Assembly: GCA_016212965.1 (NCBI GenBank)
Contig: JACRDA010000276.1
Location: 83,967 to 147,966 of the forward strand
Length of the DNA stretch: 64,000 nucleotides
Reading direction: 5' to 3'
Source of the DNA: Myxococcales bacterium
GTDB taxonomy: Bacteria; Myxococcota_A; Polyangia; Polyangiales; Polyangiaceae
The position numbers were made by a program, and so were the translations under genes. This document shows, piece by piece, positions 18,543-26,365 of the stretch; position 1 is the first letter of the stretch, and every line of letters starts with the position of its first letter. The notes beneath the pieces are model-generated. The model made no database searches. It was not told where the DNA came from and worked only from the letters and a program-made list of their open reading frames with translations.

Positions 18543-19506
18543 GCTCGAGGTCGCGCGCCCGCGCTCGCTCGAGGCGGCGCTCGGCGCGCTCGCGGTGCCG
18601 CCCGGCGAGGCGGCCGTCCTCGCGGGCGGCACGGATCTGTTGCCCGCGCTGAAGCTCGGCCTGCGCGCGCCGCGGCTGCTCGTGAGCCTGCGCGCCTTGG
18701 GCGAGCTCCGCGCCGTGCGCGAGGTCGACGGGGCCCTGCACGTGGGGGCCGGCGTCACGCTCGCCGACCTCGCCGCCGACGCGCGCGTCCGGGCCCACGC
18801 GCCCGCGGTCGCGGACGCCGCGGGGCTCGTGGGCTCGCCGCAGGTGCGCAACATGGGCACGCTCGGGGGCAACCTGTGCCTCGACACGCGCTGCGGCTAC
18901 TACGACCAGACCGAGTTCTGGCGCGACGCGCTCGGCAACTGCCTGCGCACGACACCGGTCGAGTGCCACGTCGTGCCGGGCGGCAAGAACTGCGTCGCGG
19001 CCTTCTCGGCCGACACGCCGCCGCCGCTGCTCGCGCTCGGCGCCCACGTACGGCTCGCCTCGGAGGCCGGCGGCGAGAGGCTCGTGCCGCTCCGCGCCTT
19101 CTACACCGCCGACGGGATCGAGAACACCGAGCGCCGGCACGACGAGCTCGTGGTCGGGGTCGTCGTCCCGGCCGAGGCGCGGCGCGCGCGCACGAGCTAC
19201 CAGAAGCTGCGCCTGCGCCAGGCCATCGATTTCCCGCTCCTCGGCGTCGCCGCGGCCGCGTGGCTCGACGGCGCGGGGCGTGTGGAGCGACTCGTGCTCG
19301 TCGTCACGGCGCTCGGCGCCAAGCCGCGCTTCGTCGGCAAGCTCGAAGAGCTCGTGGGCGAGCCGCTCGACGCGCGCCGCATCGCCCGCGCCGCCGAGCG
19401 GGCGCGCGCGCAGTGCCACCCGCTCACGAACCTCGCGACCGACACCGCCTGGCGCCGCGACATGACGGGCGTGCTCGTGCGCCGGGCGCTCGAGGCCATC
19501 GCCTGA
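18526..19506 (+). CDS. hcrB: 4-hydroxybenzoyl-CoA reductase-type FAD/[4Fe-4S] subunit
   Basis: 326-residue FAD-binding subunit (VAGGTDLLPALKLG, GSPQVRNMGTLGGNLC). It carries the insertion that distinguishes HcrB from ordinary xanthine dehydrogenase FAD subunits: C123, C139, C147 and C156 in the region CGYYDQTEFW...NCLRTTPVECHVVPGGKNC, the spacing of the extra [4Fe-4S] cluster of Thauera HcrB. This cluster is thought to let the enzyme run in the reductive direction with low-potential electrons. The start is an ATG at 18526, overlapping the previous gene by 17 bp, with a strong AGGAGGTGA immediately upstream, so the two are translationally coupled. Cytosolic heteromer with the preceding protein. 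Confidence 0.88.
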   Translation: MLVLPELEVARPRSLEAALGALAVPPGEAAVLAGGTDLLPALKLGLRAPRLLVSLRALGELRAVREVDGALHVGAGVTLADLAADARVRAHAPAVADAAGLVGSPQVRNMGTLGGNLCLDTRCGYYDQTEFWRDALGNCLRTTPVECHVVPGGKNCVAAFSADTPPPLLALGAHVRLASEAGGERLVPLRAFYTADGIENTERRHDELVVGVVVPAEARRARTSYQKLRLRQAIDFPLLGVAAAAWLDGAGRVERLVLVVTALGAKPRFVGKLEELVGEPLDARRIARAAERARAQCHPLTNLATDTAWRRDMTGVLVRRALEAIA

Positions 19507-19545
19507 GTCGGCGGCCGCCGGCGCGCGGACCGACCCGGGCGCAGA

Positions 19546-19598
19546 GGGGTGACCTCGAGGGGGGGACATTCGAAATGTCCCCTCGTTTCGATCACCCC
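19546..19598. repeat. 53-bp imperfect palindrome
   Basis: Symmetric about position 19572. The core is a perfect 9-bp inverted repeat (GGGGACATT-CGA-AATGTCCCC, 19562-19582). The outer 7 bp (GGGGTGA / TCACCCC) also pair, and 19 of 25 positions match overall. It is AT-richer than its surroundings and lies in the convergent gap between hcrB and a sensor kinase. Possible bidirectional terminator or REP-like orphan element. Confidence 0.6.
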
Positions 19599-19634
19599 CA
19601 CTGTCGCGCAGCTCTCTTCGCAGCCGTGCGGATG

Positions 19635-19688
19635 GGCGCGGGTGCGGGTGCGGGTGCGGGGGCGGGTGCGGGTGCGGGTGCGGGGGCG
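19635..19688. repeat. hexanucleotide tandem repeat (GGTGCG-type, nine units)
   Basis: Nine 6-bp units, six of them GGTGCG and three variants, placed just past the stop codon of the sensor kinase gene. Similar short GC-rich hexamer arrays occur at 44740-44802 and 63105-63146. Confidence 0.75.
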
Positions 19689-19693
19689 GCGGG

Positions 19694-20962
19694 TCAGTCG
19701 GCGCGGGGGAGCAGCACCTCGAAGGTGGTGCCAGCCCCCGGGCTGCTCGTGACGCTCACGCGCCCACCGGCCTGGTGCACGAAGCCGCGTGCCGTGGCGA
19801 GCCCGAGGCCGGTGCCTTGCGCGCCCTTGGTGCTGAAGAACGGGTCGAAGGCGCGCTCGAGCACCTCGGGCGCCATGCCGTGGCCCGAGTCCACCACGCG
19901 GAGCGAGAGGTAGCGACCCGGCTTCAGCCCGAGGTGCGAGGCGGGCAGGGGCGAGCGCACCTCGACCGGGGTCGTGCCGAGGGCGACGGTGCCGCCCGCG
20001 GGCATGGCGTCGCGCGCGTTGACGACGAGGTTGACGACGACCTGTTCGAAGGCGATCGGGTCCATGCGCACGCGCGCCTCGCCGGCGCCGAGCGTGAGCT
20101 CGAGCGCGACGCCGGCGCCGGCGGCACCGCGCAGGGCTGGCTCGAGGGCGGCGAGCGCGGCGTCGGGCGCGAAGAGCGTGGGCGCGACGGGGGCGCGCGC
20201 CGCGAGCTCGAGGAGCCTGCGGTTGAGGGCGACGGCGCGGTCGAGCGCCGCGAGCGCATCGGCGACGAGGCGTTGATCGGCCTCGGACACCTTCCTTCCG
20301 AGCTGCTGCAGGCACGGCAGCACCACCGTCAGGTAGTTGTTCACGTCGTGGGCCACCGCGGCCGCCATGTGCTCCAGGCTGCTCGCGCACGCCATCCGCT
20401 CCATCGCCCGCTGCAGTGCCGAGAGCGTGACCCTGCCGCGCGTACAGAGCACGCCGTGCGCGAGGTCCTCGGCGACGTGCTCGAGCAGCTCGACCTCCTC
20501 GGCGTCGAAGGCGTGCGGCTCGGGCGCGTAGAGGTTGAGGGTGCCGAAGGTCAGCTCGCCGTCCCGGAGCGGCAGCGCGGCGGAGGAAGCGTAGCCGCGC
20601 TTCAGGGCGTCGTCGCGCCAGGGGGCGAGGCGCGGGTCGCTCGCGATGTGCTGCGCCACCTGGGTGCGACCGGTGCGGATCGCCAGCCCGGTCGGTCCGA
20701 GGCCGTGGTCGCCCTCGCCCCAGGTGATCGCGAGGTGGTCCAGGTAGCCGTCCGACACCCCCGCGTGGGCGACCGGCCGCACGGTCTTCTCGGCATCCCC
20801 CTCGACGTAGCCGATCCACGCCATGCGGTAGCCCGCGACCTCCACGGCGATGCGGCAGATCTCGGCGGTGAGCTCCGCCTCGCCGCGCGCATAGCGGAGC
20901 GCCCGACTCACGCTGAGGCTCGTTCGGTAGGCGCGCTCGATGCGATGCGACCGATCTGGCAT
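19694..20962 (-). CDS. GAF-domain sensor histidine kinase
   Basis: 422-residue soluble sensor kinase. Residues about 20-175 form a GAF domain (AELTAEICRIAVEVAGYRMAW, then SSAALPLRDGELTFGTLNLYAP). The dimerisation helix carries H205 in AAVAHDVNNYL, a variant H-box. The ATPase domain shows N (VVNLVVNARDAMPAGG), G1 (VDSGHGMAPEVLERAFDPFF) and G2 (GTGLGLATARGFV) boxes. No transmembrane segment, so it should sense a cytosolic ligand or a diffusible signal. No response regulator is adjacent, so it is an orphan kinase. The ATG at 20962 is the first in frame. A hexamer repeat and palindrome follow its stop. Confidence 0.88.
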   Translation of the reverse strand: MPDRSHRIERAYRTSLSVSRALRYARGEAELTAEICRIAVEVAGYRMAWIGYVEGDAEKTVRPVAHAGVSDGYLDHLAITWGEGDHGLGPTGLAIRTGRTQVAQHIASDPRLAPWRDDALKRGYASSAALPLRDGELTFGTLNLYAPEPHAFDAEEVELLEHVAEDLAHGVLCTRGRVTLSALQRAMERMACASSLEHMAAAVAHDVNNYLTVVLPCLQQLGRKVSEADQRLVADALAALDRAVALNRRLLELAARAPVAPTLFAPDAALAALEPALRGAAGAGVALELTLGAGEARVRMDPIAFEQVVVNLVVNARDAMPAGGTVALGTTPVEVRSPLPASHLGLKPGRYLSLRVVDSGHGMAPEVLERAFDPFFSTKGAQGTGLGLATARGFVHQAGGRVSVTSSPGAGTTFEVLLPRAD

Positions 20963-21097
20963 GCGGACCCTCTCCCGCGCCCATCCTACACTGGCGCACG
21001 TTCGGCGGTCGCCGCGGTCACCGCGCCGCGGCGCTCGCTGCGGCAGGCGGCGGGACGTCGACCTCCGGCCCGAGCGTCAGCGCGAGGGAGGCACGCG

Positions 21098-22393
21098 TCA
21101 CGGGCGGGGCGGCGGGGGCGGAGGGAGCGGGTGTGGCGGCGGTGGCGCCGCGGCGCTGTCTCCGCGCCGGTACCACGGCATCACGCGTTCGAGATCGGCC
21201 GGCGCCGTCGCGAGCACGACACCGAGCAGCGCCACGAGGTCGCTGCGTGGCGCCGACGCCGTGACGAGGATCTCGTGGCCGGACACGACCACCTTGGTCG
21301 CGCGCAGGCGCGGCGCGAGGAGCTTGAAGGGCGTCCTGGCCGCCTCGCTCGCCATGTCGCCCACGTCGCCCTGGATCCTCTTGACGATCTCCGGCGCCTC
21401 CTTCAGGTCGCCGGCGTCGAGGTGAATGACGCCGCGGGCGAGGAGGTTCGGCGCCTGCTCGTCGAGGGTCACGTCCATGTCGCGCTCGGACACGGCGAGC
21501 AGGTGGCGCCCACCGCCCCAGCCTGCCGCGCCGGCCCGCGCGCCGAGCGCCGCGAGCAGGTCCTTGCGGTGGTCGGCGATGGCGAGGACGCTCGCGCCGA
21601 GCTGCGCCACCGTCGGGCCGTACTCGCCCGTGGCGAGGACGGCGAGGCTCCCGGCGCGCTCCACCGTGCCGGCGGGCGCGCCGAAGGACTGCATCAAGCG
21701 CTGCACGAGCCCGAGGACATCGGCCGACGCGTCGTTGCGCAGGCCGAGCACGGTCACGTCGGGACCGTCGCACGCGGCGACCTCGCGCACGGTCGTCACC
21801 GGGTCGAGGCCCTTCTGGCGCAGCATGCGCAGCGCCTGCTCGATGGGCGCGCGGTCGCGGGCCGGGAGGGTCGCCAGGAGCTTGTCGAGCGCGCTGCTCA
21901 CCTTGGCGGTCTCGGCCCCGACCAGAGCCGTGACGTTCACGTAGATGCGGTGACGGCAGTCCCGCGGCAGGTACGCGACGGCGTCGCCCGGCTGGAAGCT
22001 GCCCGGATCGGGCAGGGCCGCGAGCGGCGCCACGGGCTCCGGCGGCGGAGGCGGAACCTCGCCCGGCCCCGGCGGCTGGCCGGGACCCACCTCGTGCGCG
22101 GGACCCACGCCGCCCTCGGGGCGCGGCGCGTCGGCGCGACCGTCGCCCACGCCCGCTGGGAGGTCGGTGGCCTTGGCATCGAGCGCTGCGCTCGCGCTCG
22201 CGCTCGCGGTGATCTTGGGCTTCTCGCCCGTGGGGGGCTGCGGCTCGGGCCCGCCCTTGCCCGGTCCGCCGCAGGCCCCGAGCACTGCGGCCGACGCGAG
22301 CCCGGTGAGCACGACCGCGCCGCGGAGCCCGAGCTCCCGCCGCCGCCCGCCGCCCGAGGTACCGCGAACCTTCGCCGAATCGTCAGCCTGCAT
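21098..22393 (-). CDS. lipoprotein of unknown function, proline-rich ends
   Basis: 431 residues. A hydrophobic segment ending LASAAVLGAC gives a lipobox with Cys41, after an unusually long basic n-region, so the true start could be internal. A Pro/Gly-rich linker (to about residue 125) is followed by a domain starting DAVAYLPRDCRHRIYVNVTALVG, including LDKLLATLPARDRAPIEQAL, GPDVTVLGLR, and ending in a PPPPPHPLPPPPPP tail. The domain (estimating helpers like 'LRMLRQKGLDPVTTVREVAAC') resembles secreted myxobacterial proteins with no function known. Its 5' part overlaps the reading frame of the upstream membrane protein by 457 bp on the same strand, which is discussed as a finding. Confidence 0.7.
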   Translation of the reverse strand: MQADDSAKVRGTSGGGRRRELGLRGAVVLTGLASAAVLGACGGPGKGGPEPQPPTGEKPKITASASASAALDAKATDLPAGVGDGRADAPRPEGGVGPAHEVGPGQPPGPGEVPPPPPEPVAPLAALPDPGSFQPGDAVAYLPRDCRHRIYVNVTALVGAETAKVSSALDKLLATLPARDRAPIEQALRMLRQKGLDPVTTVREVAACDGPDVTVLGLRNDASADVLGLVQRLMQSFGAPAGTVERAGSLAVLATGEYGPTVAQLGASVLAIADHRKDLLAALGARAGAAGWGGGRHLLAVSERDMDVTLDEQAPNLLARGVIHLDAGDLKEAPEIVKRIQGDVGDMASEAARTPFKLLAPRLRATKVVVSGHEILVTASAPRSDLVALLGVVLATAPADLERVMPWYRRGDSAAAPPPPHPLPPPPPPRP

Positions 22394-24243
22394 GTGATCT
22401 GCTCCTCGGGCGCCGTCCCCCGAGCCCCCACGCCGACGGCGCGCCCGAGCTTACGACGGCCCGTGGCCGCGGAACGGCTCACCCCTCCGGGCGGCGGCGC
22501 CGGCGCACACGCGCCCCCGGGCGCCGGCCGGTAGATGCGTAGCGTCGCGACCGTGTCCACGAGCTCGAAGGCCGCCTTGAACGCCGGGTCCGCCGCGAAC
22601 CTCGCGCCCTTCGCGACGACGTAGTCGACGCCGAGCTGCGACGTCATGGCGCACACGTCCTTGAAGGTCGTCTTGGCGTGGAACCAGTGGTAGCCGACCC
22701 CCGGGGTCAGATGGGCGATGTACTGCGGCTGCCGCAGTGCGACCACGAGCTTGTCCCGTGCGGCCCGCTCGCCGTTGATCCACTCGACCAGGGGGCTCGG
22801 CGGCGGCTCCGTGTCGTCCTCGGCGGGGACCGACCACTGCCGCACGCGCACGACCCCGAGATACGTGCCCGTGCAGAGGAGGAAGACCCCCGCCGCAGTC
22901 CAGGGGAAGCTCCCCGAGCACAAGAGGAGCATCAGCGACAGGACGATGACGAAGATGCTCGTGAGCGCGTGGCGCCCGGCGAAGGCCCACTCCCAGGAGC
23001 CCTCGGTGTGCATGTGCATCGTGTGGATCGAGAAGAAGCCCGCGAGGGCGAACACGACGACGAACACCCAGTGCATGCTGGCCGGAGCGAACAGCTCGCG
23101 CAGGCGTGGCCGGAGCTCGCGGCGCAGCTGCCACAGGCGCGGCGGCACGAGGGGTAGGGCGACCAGGATGGCATACTGGAAGACGTAGTACTGATTCGTG
23201 TAGCTCATCTTCCCGGTGCCGAAGGCCACCTTGAAGCCGGCGAAACGGTCCTTCAGGTACGCGCCGAGGGTCGGCACCTCGGTGAGGGTCGGCAGCGGCG
23301 CCAGGACCTTGGTGTGCTGGAGCTGGTCCCAGCGCATGTAGAGGCCGAAGCCGAGGTCGGGCGTGAAGCTTGCGACGTACAGGAAATGCGGCAGCAGCAC
23401 GGCCACCCACGCGACCGCCGCCGCGGCTGCGGTGACGAGCCACGCGCGCCGGTGGCCGCGGCCGAACGCGACGGCGCCGGCGAGGGTCGTCGCCGCGGCC
23501 AGCGTCATGATGAACATCTGCTTGCGGCACAGCATCGTCAGGGCGAGCCACGCGCCGAGCTCGAGTCCCGTCCGGAGCGAGGGGCGGCGCCAGATGCGGT
23601 TGAAGCGCCACAGGGCCAGGAACACGAGCACGTAGGTCAGCCCCTCGGTGTAGGGGTACGACGTGTAGCGGAAGAACTCGCTGTCGAGCCCGAGCACGAT
23701 CGCGAGGACGTGCCCGGCGTTGAAGCTCGGCAGCGCCTTGGGGAAGAGCGGTCGCGGCACGAGCCCACGCGCCCACACGTAGCCGAGGGCGATGGCCGTG
23801 AAGTAGAAGATGGTCGGCAGCCAGTGTCCCGTGGCCTCGAGCGGGAAGACGCGCGACAGGTAGCCGTAGAGCAGCGGCCACAGCGGGTACATGTCCGTCG
23901 GGTACGGCAGGTACGGGGCGCCCTTGTAGGCGAGCGACAGGTCGGTCACGAGCCCGTCCCCGTCGCGCACGTGCTGGGCGATGTTCATGTAGTACCCGCC
24001 GTCGGGCAGCGGCCCGAAGGCGTGGCGCGTGAAGGAGATCTTCTCGGTGGCGAGCAAGAGGCAGATCGCCAGCAACAGCAGGTAGCCGCGCCCGGCGTCG
24101 CTGTTCAGGTAGCGCGTCACCGCCCCCGCAGTGCGCCCAGCCCGCGTGGCGGAAAGCGCACGCCAGTGCCCCGCGATCGTCTCGCGCCACGGCGTCGATC
24201 GAGCTCCGTCACCGCCCGGCTCTCCGCCAGAAGGGTCGCTCAC
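21937..24243 (-). CDS. polytopic membrane protein, glycosyltransferase-like (GT-C type), with suspicious C-terminal extension
   Basis: 768 residues as read. About ten hydrophobic segments between residues 50 and 480, with a lumenal loop after the first (GPLPDGGYYMNIAQHVRDGDG) that resembles the first extracytoplasmic loop of ArnT/PMT-like GT-C glycosyltransferases, although a clear acidic pair is not obvious. The last recognisable sequence is a soluble tail (QLGVDYVVAKGARFAADPAFKAAF, then ATLRIYRP near 22530). Beyond that the frame stays open for about 190 residues of low-complexity sequence that overlaps the next gene, so the natural stop has probably been lost or there is a frameshift. Inner-membrane location expected; substrate unknown. 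Confidence 0.65.
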   Translation of the reverse strand: MSDPSGGEPGGDGARSTPWRETIAGHWRALSATRAGRTAGAVTRYLNSDAGRGYLLLLAICLLLATEKISFTRHAFGPLPDGGYYMNIAQHVRDGDGLVTDLSLAYKGAPYLPYPTDMYPLWPLLYGYLSRVFPLEATGHWLPTIFYFTAIALGYVWARGLVPRPLFPKALPSFNAGHVLAIVLGLDSEFFRYTSYPYTEGLTYVLVFLALWRFNRIWRRPSLRTGLELGAWLALTMLCRKQMFIMTLAAATTLAGAVAFGRGHRRAWLVTAAAAAVAWVAVLLPHFLYVASFTPDLGFGLYMRWDQLQHTKVLAPLPTLTEVPTLGAYLKDRFAGFKVAFGTGKMSYTNQYYVFQYAILVALPLVPPRLWQLRRELRPRLRELFAPASMHWVFVVVFALAGFFSIHTMHMHTEGSWEWAFAGRHALTSIFVIVLSLMLLLCSGSFPWTAAGVFLLCTGTYLGVVRVRQWSVPAEDDTEPPPSPLVEWINGERAARDKLVVALRQPQYIAHLTPGVGYHWFHAKTTFKDVCAMTSQLGVDYVVAKGARFAADPAFKAAFELVDTVATLRIYRPAPGGACAPAPPPGGVSRSAATGRRKLGRAVGVGARGTAPEEQITCRLTIRRRFAVPRAAGGGGSSGSAARSCSPGSRRPQCSGPAADRARAGPSRSPPRARSPRSPRARARAQRSMPRPPTSQRAWATVAPTRRAPRAAWVPRTRWVPASRRGRARFRLRRRSPWRRSRPCPIRAASSRATPSRTCRGTAVTAST

Positions 24244-24291
24244 CGGCGCGGTCTAACACCAGGCGCCCACGCCGTCCATGCGCAGCCAGCC

Positions 24292-24780
24292 TCAGTGCTT
24301 GCGGGCTTCTTCCTGGGCCGCCTTCAGCGCCGCCTCCGCGGCGGCCGCATCGGCGCGCGCCGCGGCCTCGGCGGCCTCCGCCTCGCAGGAAGCGCGACAC
24401 TCGGCCTCGATCTGCTGTATCGCGACGGCCTTCATCTGGTTGCGGCGCACGCACTCGGCGCTGCAGGCCTTCACGTCGACCGGTGCCGCGCCCGTGGCCG
24501 GTGCCGGGGTGGTGCCAGGCGCGGGAGCCGAGGTCGCGGGCGGGCTCGAGCCGGCGGGCGCCGACCCGAGGAGCGCGCTCGGGGCTGCGCTCGTGCCCTC
24601 GCCCGCGGGACCGCCCCGTGGATCGCCGGCGGTGGGCACCGGGTGAGCGCTCGCGGCAGCGCTCGTGGTCGCCGCGACCGAGGCCGCGGGACGCGCGGCA
24701 GGGGTTGGCTGGCAGCCGCCCGCGCTCGCCACGAAGGCGAGCACCGCGCCGCAGGTGAGGTGGCTCGTCACGCTTGCCAT
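24292..24780 (-). CDS. lipoprotein with Ala/Pro/Ser-rich stalk and helical tail
   Basis: 162 residues. MASVTSHLTCGAVLAFVASA then GGC gives a lipobox with Cys23. An Ala/Pro/Ser/Thr-rich stalk of about 85 residues follows, then CSAECVRRNQMKAVAIQQIE, AECRASCEAEAAEAAARADA and a long Ala/Glu/Lys helix to the end. The CxxxC pairs in the helical part could be disulfide-linked hairpins. Probably a periplasmic or surface lipoprotein; function unknown. Divergent from the Ser/Thr kinase gene. Confidence 0.68.
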   Translation of the reverse strand: MASVTSHLTCGAVLAFVASAGGCQPTPAARPAASVAATTSAAASAHPVPTAGDPRGGPAGEGTSAAPSALLGSAPAGSSPPATSAPAPGTTPAPATGAAPVDVKACSAECVRRNQMKAVAIQQIEAECRASCEAEAAEAAARADAAAAEAALKAAQEEARKH

Positions 24781-24891
24781 GGCAGCGAAGGATACATGCT
24801 TCGACGTCGGCCTCCCATGGTCGTCGCGGCGCGCTCGGGCGCGGCGATCTTGGCCGACCGAGCGCCGGCCCGATACACGGGTCTTCGGGCC

Positions 24892-26295
24892 ATGGCGACC
24901 TCCGACGACGGCGACGCGGGACTCGTGGGCACGCTCGCGTGGCTGGCCGATGCCGGCGTGAAGGAGGGCACGCCGGCCGCCCCGCTCGGACAGGCGCGCT
25001 ACAAGGTCCTGTCGGAGATCGGGCGCGGGGGCATGGGTCGCGTCGTCGAGGCCGAGGACACGCAGTTCGGGCGCCGCGTGGCCCTGAAGGAGCTCATCGC
25101 GACACGCGGCGGCGACGAGGCCCGGCGCCGGTTCGTGCTCGAGGCGCTCGTGACCGCGAACCTCGAGCATCCGGGTGTGCCACCCGTGATCGAGCGCGGC
25201 CTTCGCGAGGGCGTGCCCTTCTATGCGATGCGCCGCGTGCGCGGACGGCCGCTCAGCGCGGTGATCGCCGAGCGAAGGACCCTCGAGGAGCGGCTGGCGC
25301 TCCTGCCGGTCGTCGTGCAGGTCGCGCACACGCTGGGCTATGCGCACGAGCGCGGTGTCATCCATCGCGACGTGAAGCCCGACAACGTGATGGTCGGCAC
25401 GCACGGGGAGGTCGTGCTGCTCGATTGGGGCATTGCGAAGGTCCGGGGCGATGCGGCGCAGGGCGGTGACCTGTCGCTCAGCGCGGTGGAGGCGGGCGCG
25501 ACCATGGCCGGTGCCGTGATGGGCACGCCGGCCTACATGGCTCCGGAGCAGGCGAAGGGCGACCTCGACGCCATCGACGCGCGCACCGACGTGTTCGCCC
25601 TCGGGGCCCTGCTCTATCACGTGCTCGGCGGGCGGCCGCCCTACGAGAGCGATACGGTCGCGGGGCTCCTGCGTCACGCGACCGCGGGTGACTACCGGCC
25701 GCTCGGGGAAGTCGCGCGCGACGTGCCGCCGGACCTCGTGCGCATCGTGGACAAGGCGATGGCGCGCTTGCGCGACGAGCGCTTTCGCACGGCGGCCGAG
25801 GTGGCGCGTGCCCTCGAGGCGTTCCTGGCGAACGCCGTGCTGCAGCGGCCGAGCCCGTGGCTGTCCCGCTTCATCGGGGCGGCGATCGCCGGCGCGCTCG
25901 TGGCGTTCCTGTTTGCGGTTCTGCAGCTCTTCCGCGTGACCTCCTCGCTCGCCGAGCAGGGCACGAGCGCGCTCGTCATGATCGGCCTCTCGGCCGTGTC
26001 GTGCGTGCTCGCCGTCATCGAGTGGCGCACCGCGCGCCGCTTCCGGCTGGCGCCGATCGTCTTCGCGCTGGGCGCGACGACCGTCCTGCTCGGCGTCGCG
26101 AACGCGTTCGCGGGCTGGGGCATGGCGGTCGATGCGTCGTTCCAGATGCCCGACAAGCAGGGCGAGGTGGTGCTGCAAGGGTCCTACGAGGTGAGCGGCT
26201 CCGTGGTGATGGGCTGTCTGCTCGGCGCGGTGCAGTTCCTGCTGTGGGCGCTCTCGTCTCGAGTCGCGCGAACAGAGAGGCCGTCGCGGCCGTGA
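24892..26295 (+). CDS. membrane-anchored Ser/Thr protein kinase
   Basis: 467-residue eukaryote-like kinase of the bacterial PknB group. Kinase domain about 40-310: GRGGMGRV P-loop, VALKEL lysine, HRDVKPDNVMV catalytic loop intact, LLDWGIAK in place of DFG (DWG is common in this bacterial subgroup and compatible with activity), GTPAYMAPEQ, and DVFALGALLYHVL. After it come four hydrophobic segments at about 322-346, 357-378, 386-409 and 436-455, so the kinase faces the cytosol on a four-helix membrane anchor without a large sensor domain. Start: ATG 24892; an upstream in-frame ATG at 24795 has the better ribosome-binding site (GAAGGA) and would add 32 residues. Substrate unknown. Confidence 0.88.
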   Translation: MATSDDGDAGLVGTLAWLADAGVKEGTPAAPLGQARYKVLSEIGRGGMGRVVEAEDTQFGRRVALKELIATRGGDEARRRFVLEALVTANLEHPGVPPVIERGLREGVPFYAMRRVRGRPLSAVIAERRTLEERLALLPVVVQVAHTLGYAHERGVIHRDVKPDNVMVGTHGEVVLLDWGIAKVRGDAAQGGDLSLSAVEAGATMAGAVMGTPAYMAPEQAKGDLDAIDARTDVFALGALLYHVLGGRPPYESDTVAGLLRHATAGDYRPLGEVARDVPPDLVRIVDKAMARLRDERFRTAAEVARALEAFLANAVLQRPSPWLSRFIGAAIAGALVAFLFAVLQLFRVTSSLAEQGTSALVMIGLSAVSCVLAVIEWRTARRFRLAPIVFALGATTVLLGVANAFAGWGMAVDASFQMPDKQGEVVLQGSYEVSGSVVMGCLLGAVQFLLWALSSRVARTERPSRP

Positions 26296-26365
26296 GCCGC
26301 CGCTCGGCGTCGGGCTCGTGCGGGCCGGGTGCCACGCCCGGTCCGGGCGCGCTATCGTCGCGCTG

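Noticed and set aside
22451..24190. A 579-residue reverse-strand frame overlapping the membrane protein.
   Set aside because: No hydrophobic segments and Arg/Ala-rich; the frame starting at 24243 shows ten clear transmembrane helices.
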